Source: an uncultured Phycisphaerales bacterium (GTDB taxonomy: Bacteria; Planctomycetota; Phycisphaerae; WQYP01). From it: a DNA stretch of 64,000 nucleotides. Location: contig CAIMWO010000090.1 of assembly GCA_903845195.1 (NCBI GenBank), forward strand, positions 1 through 64,000. Reading direction: 5' to 3'. The notes under the pieces were generated by a model. The model worked only from the letters and a program-made list of their open reading frames with translations, was not told where the DNA came from and ran no database searches. A program made the position numbers and the translations under genes. Each line of letters starts with the position of its first letter. Within the stretch, counting starts at the first letter, position 1. Positions 34,067 through 43,133 of this stretch are shown here, one piece after another.

Positions 34067-34246
34067 CGGTACTGGAACGGAGATACGCTCCGCGCCAAGT
34101 TAGACCCGAAAGTGTACCGGCGGCGCGGGAAGCTTGCAAGGGCGATCGCGAAAAACGGGGTTGCGAAACGCCATTGCGAGGCCCGGTAATAAACCGGGCC
34201 ACCAAAGCCCCTTGGTCCACTGGTGCATACTTCCGAAGCGAATAAG

Positions 34247-34320
34247 GGTGATGTACGGGACTCGAACCCGCGACCCTCGGGACCACAACCCGATGCTCTA
34301 CCAACTGAGCTAACACCACC
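34247..34320 (-). tRNA. tRNA-His (GTG) with encoded G-1
   Basis: 74 nt including the encoded G-1 opposite C73. Acceptor GTGGTGT/ACATCAC with one G-U pair, anticodon loop TTGTGGT (GTG), T-arm GCGGG-TTCGAGT-CCCGT. First in the tRNA-tuf-secE-nusG cluster. Confidence 0.97.
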
Positions 34321-34379
34321 ATGAATCAGGCCGGAGTACCGTCTGAGAACATGAGTTTAATTGGCGGCAGGCGTGAGTG

Positions 34380-35225
34380 TCAAATCGCCGGACTCTTCCG
34401 CCGCCGCCCTGCCACTGCCTGACGCCAGGCCCTGGGGCTCTTCCCGGTGCGACGCTTGAAGCGCAAGGTGAAATAGAACGGATTCTCGAATCCCACCTGA
34501 AGTGCGACCTGCTTAATGGCGTGGGGCGTGAACGCCAGAAGTTGCTTGGCGCGATCGAGGCGGTGGATCTCGAGGAACTGCTGCGGCGTCGTACCGGTCT
34601 GCTCACGGAATAGATGCGCCAGACGCGAGGCGGAGAGATTTACGCGGTCCGCGAGAAGATCGAGCGTGATGCGATCCTGCAGCCTGCGGCAGAGATAGTC
34701 CATGGTCTGGCGCACGCGTGAATCCATCTGCGGATGGCCGATGTGGGGATTGGCGGCATCGCAGAGCAGCAACGCGCGTTCGAGCGCGTTGAAGGCGAAA
34801 TCTTGATGGCGCGATTGTGCGCCGCGGGAATGCTCGTACATCTCTGCCAACGCGGATTGGACGGGCCGTCGCGCAGCCTGATTCAACCGGAGCCGCATGA
34901 GCCCCGGGGCTTCCTGGGGCCAGTCGAGCCAGTCCATCCAATGCAGCCGCGGCTGGAAGTGCGCCCAGAGAATTTCCCAGCGTTCGAGCTGGGGCTCCAC
35001 GCCGTAATCGTGGAGGGTGCCGGGGCGAAGCAGAACGATGTCTCCGGGCGTAGCCAGCATCTCGCCGGCTGGGTAGCCGAAGCGGCCGCAGCCGGCGACG
35101 GTGTAGATCAACAGCCAGTCCTGCGCGCCGTTTTCTCGCCAGGTGGCGTAGCCGCGACGTTCACGAAAATGTCCGGCAATGATGTCGGTCGTCGTGGCAT
35201 GGGGAGTTTCGAGGAATTTTTTCAT
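34380..35225 (-). CDS. AraC-family regulator with cupin sensor domain (second)
   Basis: 281 residues. The N-terminal cupin half (YTVAGCGRFGYPAGEMLATP with GDIVLLRPGTLHDYGVEP) is followed by two helix-turn-helix units, LDLLADRVNLSASRLAHLFREQ and IKQVALQVGFENPFYFTLRFKR, with the AraC signature end. It is divergent from the PhyH gene at 35304 with 78 bp between, the same arrangement as 14508/15469. It probably activates that gene in response to the PhyH substrate. Confidence 0.88.
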   Translation of the reverse strand: MKKFLETPHATTTDIIAGHFRERRGYATWRENGAQDWLLIYTVAGCGRFGYPAGEMLATPGDIVLLRPGTLHDYGVEPQLERWEILWAHFQPRLHWMDWLDWPQEAPGLMRLRLNQAARRPVQSALAEMYEHSRGAQSRHQDFAFNALERALLLCDAANPHIGHPQMDSRVRQTMDYLCRRLQDRITLDLLADRVNLSASRLAHLFREQTGTTPQQFLEIHRLDRAKQLLAFTPHAIKQVALQVGFENPFYFTLRFKRRTGKSPRAWRQAVAGRRRKSPAI

Positions 35226-35303
35226 ACAGCAGGATCGTATAGGTTTTCAGCAAGGGAGGCAATTCCATCGGGTACGCCGATATGGTGCAATTTCGCATGG
35301 ATC

Positions 35304-36197
35304 ATGTTGGGTACTGTGGACTTGAAAGTGGGTGCAAAAGTGGGCGCGAATACTTGGCCGTTAACCGGTGCGCTGTCTTCCGAAGAGATCGAGCATTATC
35401 ACCGCGAGGGGTATCACGTGGCGCGGGGGCTGATGAGTGCCGCGGAAGTCGCCGAAATCCGCGAGGGGTTCATGGAGATGAACGCGAGCGGCCCGGTCGA
35501 GGGGCTTTCCGAGACGCGGCGCAGTGGCGCGGAGAACGGGTATTCCAAAGATGACCCGCTGTCGTTCTATCCGCGGATGATGAATCCCCACCGGCAACAA
35601 AATATGCCCGTCGGCCCGCTATCGCTGAAATACCTGCTCGACCAGCGCATCGGCCGGATCCTCCGCGAACTCTTCGCTGATGAACCCATCGCCGCACAAA
35701 CCATGTTTTACTTCAAGCCGCCGGGGGCCCGTGGGCAGGATTTTCACCAGGACAATTTCTACCTGCGGGTACAGCCGGGAACCTGCATGGCGGCCTGGAT
35801 GGCCATTGATGACTGCGACGAAGAAAACGGGACGATGACGGTGGTGCCGGAATCATCGCGCATGGAAATCGTCTGTCCAGAAAATTCGGATTCACAACAA
35901 TTTTTCACGACCGAGCACGTGGAAATCCCCACGGGGATGCGGCGTGTGCCGATGCTTCTGGAAGCCGGCGACGTGCTTTTTTTCAATGGATCCATCATTC
36001 ACGGTAGCTATCCCAACACGAGCAAGACGCGGTTCCGGCGTAGTTTCATCTGCCATTATGTGCCCTCGGGCTGCGCGGAAGTGGCGAATTGGTATCGGCC
36101 CCTGCTGCGCTTCGATGGATCGCTGGTGGAAAAGCAGGTAGCGGAGGGAGGCGGACCGTGCGGGACGTTGCAAGCGGAGATTAAGGGGCCGCACTGA
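35304..36197 (+). CDS. Phytanoyl-CoA dioxygenase (PhyH)-family oxygenase (second)
   Basis: 297 residues from the ATG at 35304; a GTG at 35316 is also possible, and the open frame starts far upstream inside the AraC gene. The start ALSSEEIEHYHREGYHVARGL is PhyH-like. The iron ligands are HQDNFYLRV and the distal His in IIHGSYPN, with Arg residues KTRFRRSFICHY for 2-oxoglutarate. Acidic EENGTMTVVPESSR is the usual strand pair. It is only distantly similar to the paralogue at 15469. The substrate is unknown. Confidence 0.88.
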   Translation: MLGTVDLKVGAKVGANTWPLTGALSSEEIEHYHREGYHVARGLMSAAEVAEIREGFMEMNASGPVEGLSETRRSGAENGYSKDDPLSFYPRMMNPHRQQNMPVGPLSLKYLLDQRIGRILRELFADEPIAAQTMFYFKPPGARGQDFHQDNFYLRVQPGTCMAAWMAIDDCDEENGTMTVVPESSRMEIVCPENSDSQQFFTTEHVEIPTGMRRVPMLLEAGDVLFFNGSIIHGSYPNTSKTRFRRSFICHYVPSGCAEVANWYRPLLRFDGSLVEKQVAEGGGPCGTLQAEIKGPH

Positions 36198-36221
36198 GGG
36201 GCGGCATCGGAGTATGGACGC

Positions 36222-36264
36222 GTCGGGGTATCGGTGTGATAGCGCCGATACCCCGATTCATTTG
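36222..36264. terminator. Bidirectional terminator between PhyH and sodC
   Basis: 12-bp perfect stem TCGGGGTATCGG / CCGATACCCCGA with an 11-base loop, followed on the plus strand by ttcattt. It lies between convergent genes. Confidence 0.75.
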
Positions 36265-36286
36265 GTGGATACGGGAATTCAGAAAA

Positions 36287-36889
36287 TCACTTGGGCTGTG
36301 TTGTTGCGGGAGACTTGGCGATACCGATCACGCCGACGCCGATGCGGACTCCGGCATTGCCAGCAGGTTGGCTGGTGAGGTCGTCAATCTTGGCGTGAAT
36401 GACGACGCTGCGGCCGAGGATGGGATCCTTCATGCCGCAAATGCTCAGACCGGGAACATGCAGGTCGATCTGGGCAACGCCCGAAGCGTCGGCCGTGATA
36501 TTGCCGAGATCGCCGGCATGATGATCGGCGGCGGTGGGCCCGCCGTGATGATGGCCTTCGGGATTGTAGTGCCCGCCCGCGGCTGAGCCGTCATCGGACG
36601 AAAGATCACCGAACTCGTGGACGTGCAGGGCATGAACGGAATTGGGCGAAAGCTGAATCTGACCGAAAATGTGCACTCCGCCGGTCTCTTTCGTGAAGTG
36701 CATGGTTCCGGCGCAGGTATTTCCTTTGGTGGGCGAAATGACGGCGACGGCGTCCGTGATCGTCTCGCACATCGGACAGCACATTTTCACTTGCTCGCCA
36801 GCATCGTGGTGAGTCTGTTGCGTGCAGCCGGCCGCCGCAAAGAATGCGGCAACGCTGAGGATGGTAAGCGTTTTCGGTGCGTTAAGCAT
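36287..36889 (-). CDS. sodC: Cu/Zn superoxide dismutase-like lipoprotein
   Basis: 200 residues from the ATG at 36889. A lipoprotein signal (LTILSVAAFFAAAGC, lipobox AAGC) indicates a periplasmic, membrane-anchored protein. The SodC fold shows copper ligands HALHVHEFGD, the bridging and zinc His in AAGGHYNPEGHHHG and HHAGDLGN (zinc Asp), and the last Cu His in GRSVVIHAKIDDL. Cysteines for the disulfide are present. An added MCCPMCETI motif sits right after the lipobox region, possibly a copper-handling site. The enzyme would dismute external superoxide. Confidence 0.88.
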   Translation of the reverse strand: MLNAPKTLTILSVAAFFAAAGCTQQTHHDAGEQVKMCCPMCETITDAVAVISPTKGNTCAGTMHFTKETGGVHIFGQIQLSPNSVHALHVHEFGDLSSDDGSAAGGHYNPEGHHHGGPTAADHHAGDLGNITADASGVAQIDLHVPGLSICGMKDPILGRSVVIHAKIDDLTSQPAGNAGVRIGVGVIGIAKSPATTQPK

Positions 36890-37120
36890 GGATTGTTCCC
36901 ACTTTCTCATGCGACGCAACGGACGGGGCACTCTCCCTCAAATGCCGCGGCCGTGCGTCCATGATTATCTTTCCCCTGGTTCAGTCAAAGTCAAACGGAA
37001 AATGGCACCACGCATTTGGGAAACAAAAGGAGACAAAAAAAATTGAAAGACACGACAATTTGCCCCCCCACCGCGAAATCGCTACCCTAGCGGGCTCGAA
37101 TTTCCCTGAAGGAGTGACGC

Positions 37121-38230
37121 GTGGAATTGAAAATTGCAGTGTTGCCAGGCGATGGCATTGGCGCCGAAGTGATTAACGCCGGCATGAAGGTGTTGGGCGC
37201 GGTGGCACAAAAGTTCGGCCATACGATCAAGGCGGAGCACGGCGACATCGGCTGGGCTGCGTTGGACAATGGCCACAAGACGGCGTTGCCGCCGGCGACG
37301 AAGGAATTGTGCGCCCGATCGCAGGCGATCTTCTTCGGGGCGGTGGGGTTGCCGGACCGCGATAAGACCTTGCCGCTGCAGGAACGTCCCGAGCGCGTGG
37401 CCCTGCTGGAACTGCGGAAGGGGCTGTTTGCCAACCTGCGGCACGTGGTGTTACCGAAAAATTTGTCGCACCTGTGCCCGCTCAAGCCGCAGATCATCGA
37501 GAAGGGCATCGACATCATGATCATCCGCGAGCTCACCGGCGGGCTTTATTACGGCCAGCCGCAGGGGGTCACCGGCACGGCGCCGGATCGGAAAGCGGTC
37601 GACACGATGGCCTACAGCGAAATGGAAATCCGGCGCATCCTCAAGGTCGGTTTTGAAACGGCGCGAAAACGCCGCAAGCGTTTGCTCTCGGTCGACAAGG
37701 CCAACATTCTGGCCACCAGCCAGCTATGGCGGGAGCTATCGACGGCGATGGCGAAGGAATACCCGGATGTTGCCGTGGAGCACATGTACGTCGATAATGC
37801 CTCGATGCAGTTGCTGCGTCGGCCCAGTGAGTTCGACGTAATCGTGACGGAAAACACCTTCGGCGACATTCTCTCCGATGAAGCCTCGATGCTCGCCGGA
37901 TCGATCGGCCTGGTTCCGTCGGCATGCCTGGGCAATGAGTTCCTGGCGACCTACGATCCCGCCGCGAAAAATCTGCCGCGGGCCACGCCGTTCTACGAAC
38001 CGATCCACGGTTCGGCGCCGGACATCGCCGGCAAAGATCTGGCTAATCCGATCGCGACGATCCTGACCGGCAGCATGATGTTGCGCTACACCTTCAACCT
38101 GCAGAAGGAAGCCGATGCCATTGACGCTGCGACCAACGCCGTGCTCAATGAAGGAAAGACGCTGACCGGCGATCTCGGCGGGAAGTCGAAGTGTTCGGAG
38201 GTTACCGCGGCGGTCATCGCGAAACTCTGA
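37121..38230 (+). CDS. leuB: 3-isopropylmalate dehydrogenase
   Basis: A 369-residue NAD-dependent enzyme of leucine synthesis. It starts with GTG at 37121, GGAG 7 bases before. AVLPGDGIGAEVINAGMKVL, the substrate region LLELRKGLFANLR, RELTGGLYYGQPQG, the catalytic Tyr in DTMAYSEMEI, Lys in LLSVDKANIL, and the acidic DVIVTENTFGDILSDEAS are all present. The end (YEPIHGSAPDIAGKDLANP) is complete. No other leu gene is adjacent. A strong palindrome follows. Confidence 0.96.
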   Translation: MELKIAVLPGDGIGAEVINAGMKVLGAVAQKFGHTIKAEHGDIGWAALDNGHKTALPPATKELCARSQAIFFGAVGLPDRDKTLPLQERPERVALLELRKGLFANLRHVVLPKNLSHLCPLKPQIIEKGIDIMIIRELTGGLYYGQPQGVTGTAPDRKAVDTMAYSEMEIRRILKVGFETARKRRKRLLSVDKANILATSQLWRELSTAMAKEYPDVAVEHMYVDNASMQLLRRPSEFDVIVTENTFGDILSDEASMLAGSIGLVPSACLGNEFLATYDPAAKNLPRATPFYEPIHGSAPDIAGKDLANPIATILTGSMMLRYTFNLQKEADAIDAATNAVLNEGKTLTGDLGGKSKCSEVTAAVIAKL

Positions 38231-38266
38231 CCCCCCCTACTTCCATCGATTCACTTTGTATACACG

Positions 38267-38297
38267 AAACGGGGACGGCCATGGCCGTCCCCGTTTT
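38267..38297. terminator. Bidirectional terminator after leuB
   Basis: AAACGGGGACGGCC-at-GGCCGTCCCCGTTTT is a near-perfect palindrome between the convergent leuB and SGNH-hydrolase genes, with T- and A-rich edges. Confidence 0.85.
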
Positions 38298-38320
38298 CAT
38301 TTACTTGCTGCGACAGTTTG

Positions 38321-39103
38321 TTACTTGGATTTTTTCTCTTTGCCGCCATCGCTTCCGGCATTCAGAGTGCTTGGGCCGCTGTATTCTTTCCCAGTGAGAA
38401 CTTTGAACACCGATTTGGCGATCAGTTCGGCGCCTTCCTTGGTGGGATGCACCTTGTCGGCAAAAACCTTCTGATTCTTTCCGGAGGCTATCGCCAATGT
38501 ATCGTGCATATTGATGATGCCCACATGAAGATCCTTGGCCACTTTATCAATCATGGGCTTCTGTTCCTTGATGGCCGCCTCGTTGATTCCATAGTTGCCG
38601 GTGCCCTCCACGAACGGGGCATAACTAATGAAGATTCGCGGCTTGGACTCCAGCTTCTGAAACTTCTCAACAAGTTCTTTGTAATCCTTGACGAATTGTT
38701 CCTTGTGGGACCAGTTCCCTGGTTTGGTGTCATTCGAGCCGAGACAAATGATAACCACATCCGGTGCGGACTCCAGAGCGTTCTTGCAGGCATCCTCTTT
38801 CTGATAGGGCTTATCGCCGCTGTTGAGAAGCGTCGCCCCGCTGACGCCGAAGGGCTTCACTTCCCATTTTTCCCCAAGCATTACACCAAGCTGCACCGGC
38901 CACGATGCCGGCGCGGAGCAAACGCCGACGGTGATCGAATCCCCAACGCAGCTCACCTTCACCGCACTCTTATATGTTTCCGTTTTGATCGGCGCTTGCG
39001 GATCTGCCGCCAGCAAAATCGTCGATAACATCAAAGCAATGCCGCACGCGACAACAAATCTCCAGCTCAATTTCAACACGACATTTCCTTTCAAACCATT
39101 CAT
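38321..39103 (-). CDS. Exported SGNH/GDSL-family hydrolase
   Basis: 260 residues with an N-terminal signal peptide (SWRFVVACGIALMLSTILLAA). Catalytic blocks are seen: block I VSCVGDSITVG (nucleophile Ser), block III GSND and block V FADKVHPTKEG (Asp and His). It resembles sialate-O-acetylesterase/lysophospholipase-like GDSL enzymes that are abundant in planctomycetes and act on acetylated or sulfated glycans; the substrate is not known. It is convergent with leuB and 12 bp downstream of the M20 hydrolase gene on the same strand. Confidence 0.85.
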   Translation of the reverse strand: MNGLKGNVVLKLSWRFVVACGIALMLSTILLAADPQAPIKTETYKSAVKVSCVGDSITVGVCSAPASWPVQLGVMLGEKWEVKPFGVSGATLLNSGDKPYQKEDACKNALESAPDVVIICLGSNDTKPGNWSHKEQFVKDYKELVEKFQKLESKPRIFISYAPFVEGTGNYGINEAAIKEQKPMIDKVAKDLHVGIINMHDTLAIASGKNQKVFADKVHPTKEGAELIAKSVFKVLTGKEYSGPSTLNAGSDGGKEKKSK

Positions 39104-39115
39104 CAGGACGGCGGA

Positions 39116-40384
39116 TCAGGCCGACGCGAGCTGAAACAGAAATTCATAGAGTACTCTGATCGCGACGGCGACGTCTTCGACCTTCACACGCTCATCCGGG
39201 CTGTGCCCGGCGCCACCGGGAGTGCGAATCAGAAGCATCGCGGTGGGTGTGAATCCGGCCATGACAGACGCATCGTGACTGGCGCCGCTGGGGAGTTTTC
39301 GCACGGGGTTTCCCGTAGCGGCGATGACATCAATGAGCCGACCGGTCAGATCCATATCCAAAGGCATCGCTGGAGTCTCGTCGCGCGAGAGGAGTTCCAG
39401 CCCGAGGCCGCGCTGCCGGACCATTTGCTGAATGGCCGCGAGAATGCCTTCCGCAGCGTGAATGCGGGCGGCATTGTCTTCGTGACGAATGTCAACGACC
39501 AAGCTTACTTCGGCGGGAACGACGCTGGACATATTGGGAACGCAGCGGATTTCACCGACGGTGGCGACAAGTCCCGGCATCTTCTGACCGCAGGCTTCCA
39601 CCGCCAGGATCGCATCTGCCGCACCGGCCAGCGCGTCCTTGCGGGCATTCATGGGGAGTACACCGGCGTGACCGGCCTGACCAACGATACGCAGATCGAT
39701 GCGGGTGAGACCCGAAACGGCCGTGACGACGCCCACCGGCGCGTTGTGCTGATCCAGTACCGGCCCCTGCTCGACATGCAGTTCCACACAGCCGGCCAGG
39801 GACTCGCGGCGCCTTGCCGCGAAGGGGAGCTCTTCCGGCCGCAGTCCAAAATTGTAGATCGCCTCTTCGAGCGTTGTGCCCTGGCGATCCTTGAGTTCCA
39901 GCCAATTCCGGTCGAGTGCGCCGGTCAGCGCCATGCTGCCGAGATGGGGCCTTCCAAAACGCACGCCTTCAGTATCGGCGAAGCCGACGACGTCGATGCC
40001 GAAATCGAAGACGTGGTCATCGAGAAGTTGGATGACGGCGATGGCAGCGAGCACGCCGAGCACCCCGTCATACTTGCCGGCGTTGCGGACAGTGTCGAGA
40101 TGCGAGCCCAGCAGAAACGTTTTGGAGAGAAAGCTTTTCCCGCGATGGTGGCCGAAGATATTGGCGGCGGCGTCCATGCGGACCGTCAGGCCGGCGTCGC
40201 GCATCCAGGTGCGCATCATCGTATGGAGGTTGTACATCGCGTCGCTGAGATACGTGCGCGTGACCACACCGGGCTCTTCCGTGAGCTGGGCGATGGCATC
40301 GCAACGCGCCATAACCGAACGTGCGGCGGCTTCAAAAGCATCCGCCGAGGGCTTTGCGCAAGATCGTTCTGCGCTCAATGTCAT
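39116..40384 (-). CDS. M20-family amidohydrolase (allantoate/carbamoylase-like), altered motif
   Basis: 422 residues. A Zn-dependent hydrolase of the hydantoinase/carbamoylase branch. The metal His-Asp is in GSHLDTVRNAGKYDG, the dimer domain has MNARKDALAGAADAI, and the end has GASHDASVMAGFTPTAMLLIRT with PDERVKVED. The usual catalytic pair written EEG in family members (general base plus metal Glu) reads FADTEGVRFG here, so the first Glu is replaced by Thr. The enzyme could have changed activity. The deaminase gene 215 bp upstream suggests a possible purine/ureide breakdown link. Confidence 0.85.
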   Translation of the reverse strand: MTLSAERSCAKPSADAFEAAARSVMARCDAIAQLTEEPGVVTRTYLSDAMYNLHTMMRTWMRDAGLTVRMDAAANIFGHHRGKSFLSKTFLLGSHLDTVRNAGKYDGVLGVLAAIAVIQLLDDHVFDFGIDVVGFADTEGVRFGRPHLGSMALTGALDRNWLELKDRQGTTLEEAIYNFGLRPEELPFAARRRESLAGCVELHVEQGPVLDQHNAPVGVVTAVSGLTRIDLRIVGQAGHAGVLPMNARKDALAGAADAILAVEACGQKMPGLVATVGEIRCVPNMSSVVPAEVSLVVDIRHEDNAARIHAAEGILAAIQQMVRQRGLGLELLSRDETPAMPLDMDLTGRLIDVIAATGNPVRKLPSGASHDASVMAGFTPTAMLLIRTPGGAGHSPDERVKVEDVAVAIRVLYEFLFQLASA

Positions 40385-40599
40385 AGCCTTCCTGCCGGAA
40401 CCGAATCAATCTAACTAATTGAAGTTCGCGGCAACAGGGTCTTCGAGTCGGCCGCGACCGAGACGTGCCTTTAAGCGAACTTAGTATAACGCCCACTTGA
40501 AGAGCGGCCAAACGCAAAATAGCGTACCGATCGGCGCTGGAGCGCGATGAAAACTACATCGTCCAATAAAACAATGGCCGTTCTGCCAAAGAAAAATCC

Positions 40600-41070
40600 T
40601 CAGTAGAGACGCCTGGACGGATCGGCGACAAACAGGCGAAATAGCTCCATCGCCTCATCGCGCATAAAATCGCTGACGATCTCCATCGTGGCCCCGCCGA
40701 TGCGCTTCATATCCGCGTTGGAGACCGTAAGCTCATTAAACCCGCACGCCACCGCATCGGGAATGGACGTGCCATAGACGATACGTTCGATCCCCGCCCA
40801 GTGGATTGCGGAAAAGCACATCGGACAGGGTTCCGTTGTTGAGTAAATGGTGCAGCCGTCCAGTTTGACCTTGCCGAGTTTCTTGCAGGCGAGTCGTATG
40901 GCGGTGACTTCGGCATGTGCGGTGGGATCGACCTGCTCCCAGACCTCGTTATGGCTGGCTGCCAGAACCTGGCCGTCCCTGGCGATAACCGCGCCAAAGG
41001 GAGACTGTCCCGAGTCGAGCGCCGCACGGGCCGATTCGATGGCCAGACGCATAAAGTCAGCGTCAGTCAA
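40600..41070 (-). CDS. Cytidine/deoxycytidylate deaminase-fold nucleoside/guanine deaminase
   Basis: 156 residues, the length of B. subtilis-type guanine deaminase. Zinc motifs PTAHAEVTAIR (His and catalytic Glu) and TTEPCPMCFSAI (two Cys) are intact, and SPFGAVIARDGQVLA is the family start. It could be guanine deaminase or a relative; tRNA-adenosine deaminase TadA is less likely because the C-terminal part differs. It probably acts on free purines or nucleosides. It lies between the M20 hydrolase and NagB-LmbE genes on the same strand, but gaps of over 50 bp leave operon membership open. Confidence 0.82.
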   Translation of the reverse strand: MTDADFMRLAIESARAALDSGQSPFGAVIARDGQVLAASHNEVWEQVDPTAHAEVTAIRLACKKLGKVKLDGCTIYSTTEPCPMCFSAIHWAGIERIVYGTSIPDAVACGFNELTVSNADMKRIGGATMEIVSDFMRDEAMELFRLFVADPSRRLY

Positions 41071-41122
41071 TGGTCATTCCCTTTTTTAGATTACTTGGCA
41101 GATGTGGGATCCATTGGGCTGC

Positions 41123-43042
41123 TCAGGGCTGCCAGCGAACGAATCCTTCAATGGCTTCGTATTCCGCAAGGCCTAGTTTGTCATAAAGCCGCGCGGTGGC
41201 GCGATTGCGTTCTTCGGCACGCTGCCAGAATTCGCGCTGGTCCAGGCCGGGGAACATGGCACGGTCCTTCTGGCTCTGATGTTTGAAGATGGCCATACGC
41301 TTACGCAGCAGTTCGTCGGGGCTGAGCGGTACGGCCATCTCGATTTTTTCCGGTTCCCATTCCTGCCAAGCGCCGCGATACAGCCACACTTCACAATCCT
41401 TGAGCCATGCCGCAGACGCGCGGTGGAGTTGTTCCAGCGCGGCCATGACCGCAGCCAGACAGACCCGATGCGTGCCGTGGGGATCGCTCAAGTCTCCGGC
41501 GGCATAGATCTGCTGCGGCCTGATTTTCTCCAGCAGCGTAACCGTCAGACGGATATCTTCCGGGCCAATAGGCTTCTTCTTCACACGACCGGTCTCGTAG
41601 AAAGGCAGGTCCATGAAATGGAGCCGATCTATGGGAATTCCGCAACTGCGCCCGGCGGCGCGGGCCTCGCCCTTGCGGATGAGCGCCTTGAGTCGCTGCA
41701 CCTCGGGAGAATCCACCTGCCCCGGCTTTTTGTGACGGAGAAATTCCTCGATGTGATCTTCGACGCGCGCGGCGGAGTCAGCGGCGATGCCGAAGATCTC
41801 GTTAAATCCGGCGGCGAAATCCGCGAACCGCAAAGCATCGGCATCGAAAACGGCGATGTTGCCGCTGGTCTGATAAGCGACATGAACTTCGTGCCCCTGG
41901 TCGACCAGGCGAATGAGCGTACCGCCCATGGAGATCACGTCATCGTCCGGATGGGGTGAAAATACCAGAACCCGTTTGGGAAAAATGGCGTCGGTCGGAC
42001 GTGGAATGTCGCCCGGCCGCTTTTCGCTGGCGGGCTTGCCGCCGGGCCAGCCGGTGATGGTTTCCTGCAGGGCGCGGAATACGTCAATGTTAATGTCGTA
42101 GGCGGATTCGCGGGCGGCGACCAGATCCTGCAGGCCGTGCTCGTTGTAATCGCCGTCGGTGAGCTTGAGGATCGGCTTGCCGAGCTTGGCGGCCAGCCAG
42201 ATGACGGCCTTGCGGGTCGTACGCTCATCCCAGTTGACCGGGCCGAGCGCCCAGGGCGTCTTGAACCGGGTGAGTTCAGCGGCGGCGGCTTCATCGAGGA
42301 AAATCTGTGCGTGCGGATGCTCCTGCAAAAAGCTGGCCGCCACGCTGGAGGTCACCGGCCCCTCAACCGCCTGGGCAATCACCGGCGCCTTGTGTTCACC
42401 GAACGCGATGAGAACGACCTGCTTGGCCGCGAGAATCGTGCCGACACCCATGGTCAGCGCGCGGCGAGGAACGTGCTCTTCGCCGAAGAAATCGCTGGCA
42501 GCATCGAGGCGGGTCACGTGATCGAGCGTGATGATGCGCGTACGGCTTTCGCGATTGGAGCCGGGTTCGTTGAAACCGATGTGTCCGGTGCGGCCGATGC
42601 CGAGGATCTGCAGATCGAGACCGCCGGCGTCGACGATGGCTTGTTCGTAAGCCGCACAAAACGCGGCCACCTGGTCCACGGAGATCGTCCCATCCGGGAT
42701 ATGAACGTTTTTCGGATCGATGTCGAGTTCATCGAAGAGGTTCTCGTGCATGAACCGCCAGTAACTCTGGAGATCTTCGCGGCGCATCGGAAAGTATTCA
42801 TCGAGATTGAACGTGATGACGTTCTTGAACGAGAGGCCCTGCTGCTTGTGCAGGCGGACGAGTTCGCCGTAGACGCCCAGCGGCGTTGAACCCGTCGCCA
42901 GGCCCAGAACGCACGGCTTGCCGCCGGCGGCCTTCTGGCGGATCAGGTCGGCGATGATCGCAGCCACCGCAACACTGGCGTGGTGCGCCTCGGAAAAAAC
43001 CTGAACGGGAACTTTCTCAGGTAAACCCAACTGCAATGGCAT
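41123..43042 (-). CDS. NagB-type glucosamine-6-phosphate deaminase fused to LmbE/PIG-L deacetylase
   Basis: 639 residues from the ATG at 43042, with AAGGAG upstream. Residues about 1-260 are NagB-like: LGLATGSTPLGVYGELV, NLDEYF, GIGRTGHIGFNEPGS. After a linker, residues about 370-600 are LmbE/PIG-L-like: FSPHPDDDVISMGGTL (metal HPDD) and DPHGTHRVC. The fusion couples deamination of GlcN-6-P with a GlcNAc-type deacetylase and is known from Bacteroidetes and Planctomycetes. In NagB the usual GVGxDGH box reads GIGRTGH, with Thr for Asp, so the deaminase function may be changed. A role in amino-sugar use is inferred. Confidence 0.85.
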   Translation of the reverse strand: MPLQLGLPEKVPVQVFSEAHHASVAVAAIIADLIRQKAAGGKPCVLGLATGSTPLGVYGELVRLHKQQGLSFKNVITFNLDEYFPMRREDLQSYWRFMHENLFDELDIDPKNVHIPDGTISVDQVAAFCAAYEQAIVDAGGLDLQILGIGRTGHIGFNEPGSNRESRTRIITLDHVTRLDAASDFFGEEHVPRRALTMGVGTILAAKQVVLIAFGEHKAPVIAQAVEGPVTSSVAASFLQEHPHAQIFLDEAAAAELTRFKTPWALGPVNWDERTTRKAVIWLAAKLGKPILKLTDGDYNEHGLQDLVAARESAYDINIDVFRALQETITGWPGGKPASEKRPGDIPRPTDAIFPKRVLVFSPHPDDDVISMGGTLIRLVDQGHEVHVAYQTSGNIAVFDADALRFADFAAGFNEIFGIAADSAARVEDHIEEFLRHKKPGQVDSPEVQRLKALIRKGEARAAGRSCGIPIDRLHFMDLPFYETGRVKKKPIGPEDIRLTVTLLEKIRPQQIYAAGDLSDPHGTHRVCLAAVMAALEQLHRASAAWLKDCEVWLYRGAWQEWEPEKIEMAVPLSPDELLRKRMAIFKHQSQKDRAMFPGLDQREFWQRAEERNRATARLYDKLGLAEYEAIEGFVRWQP

Positions 43043-43133
43043 CGTCACGACTCCTTTCACGACCACCATTGTTATCGGCTGGAAGGGGTTCGTCCATCGC
43101 GTGGGATTTCTGCTTCAGCTTCATTCAACAGAG

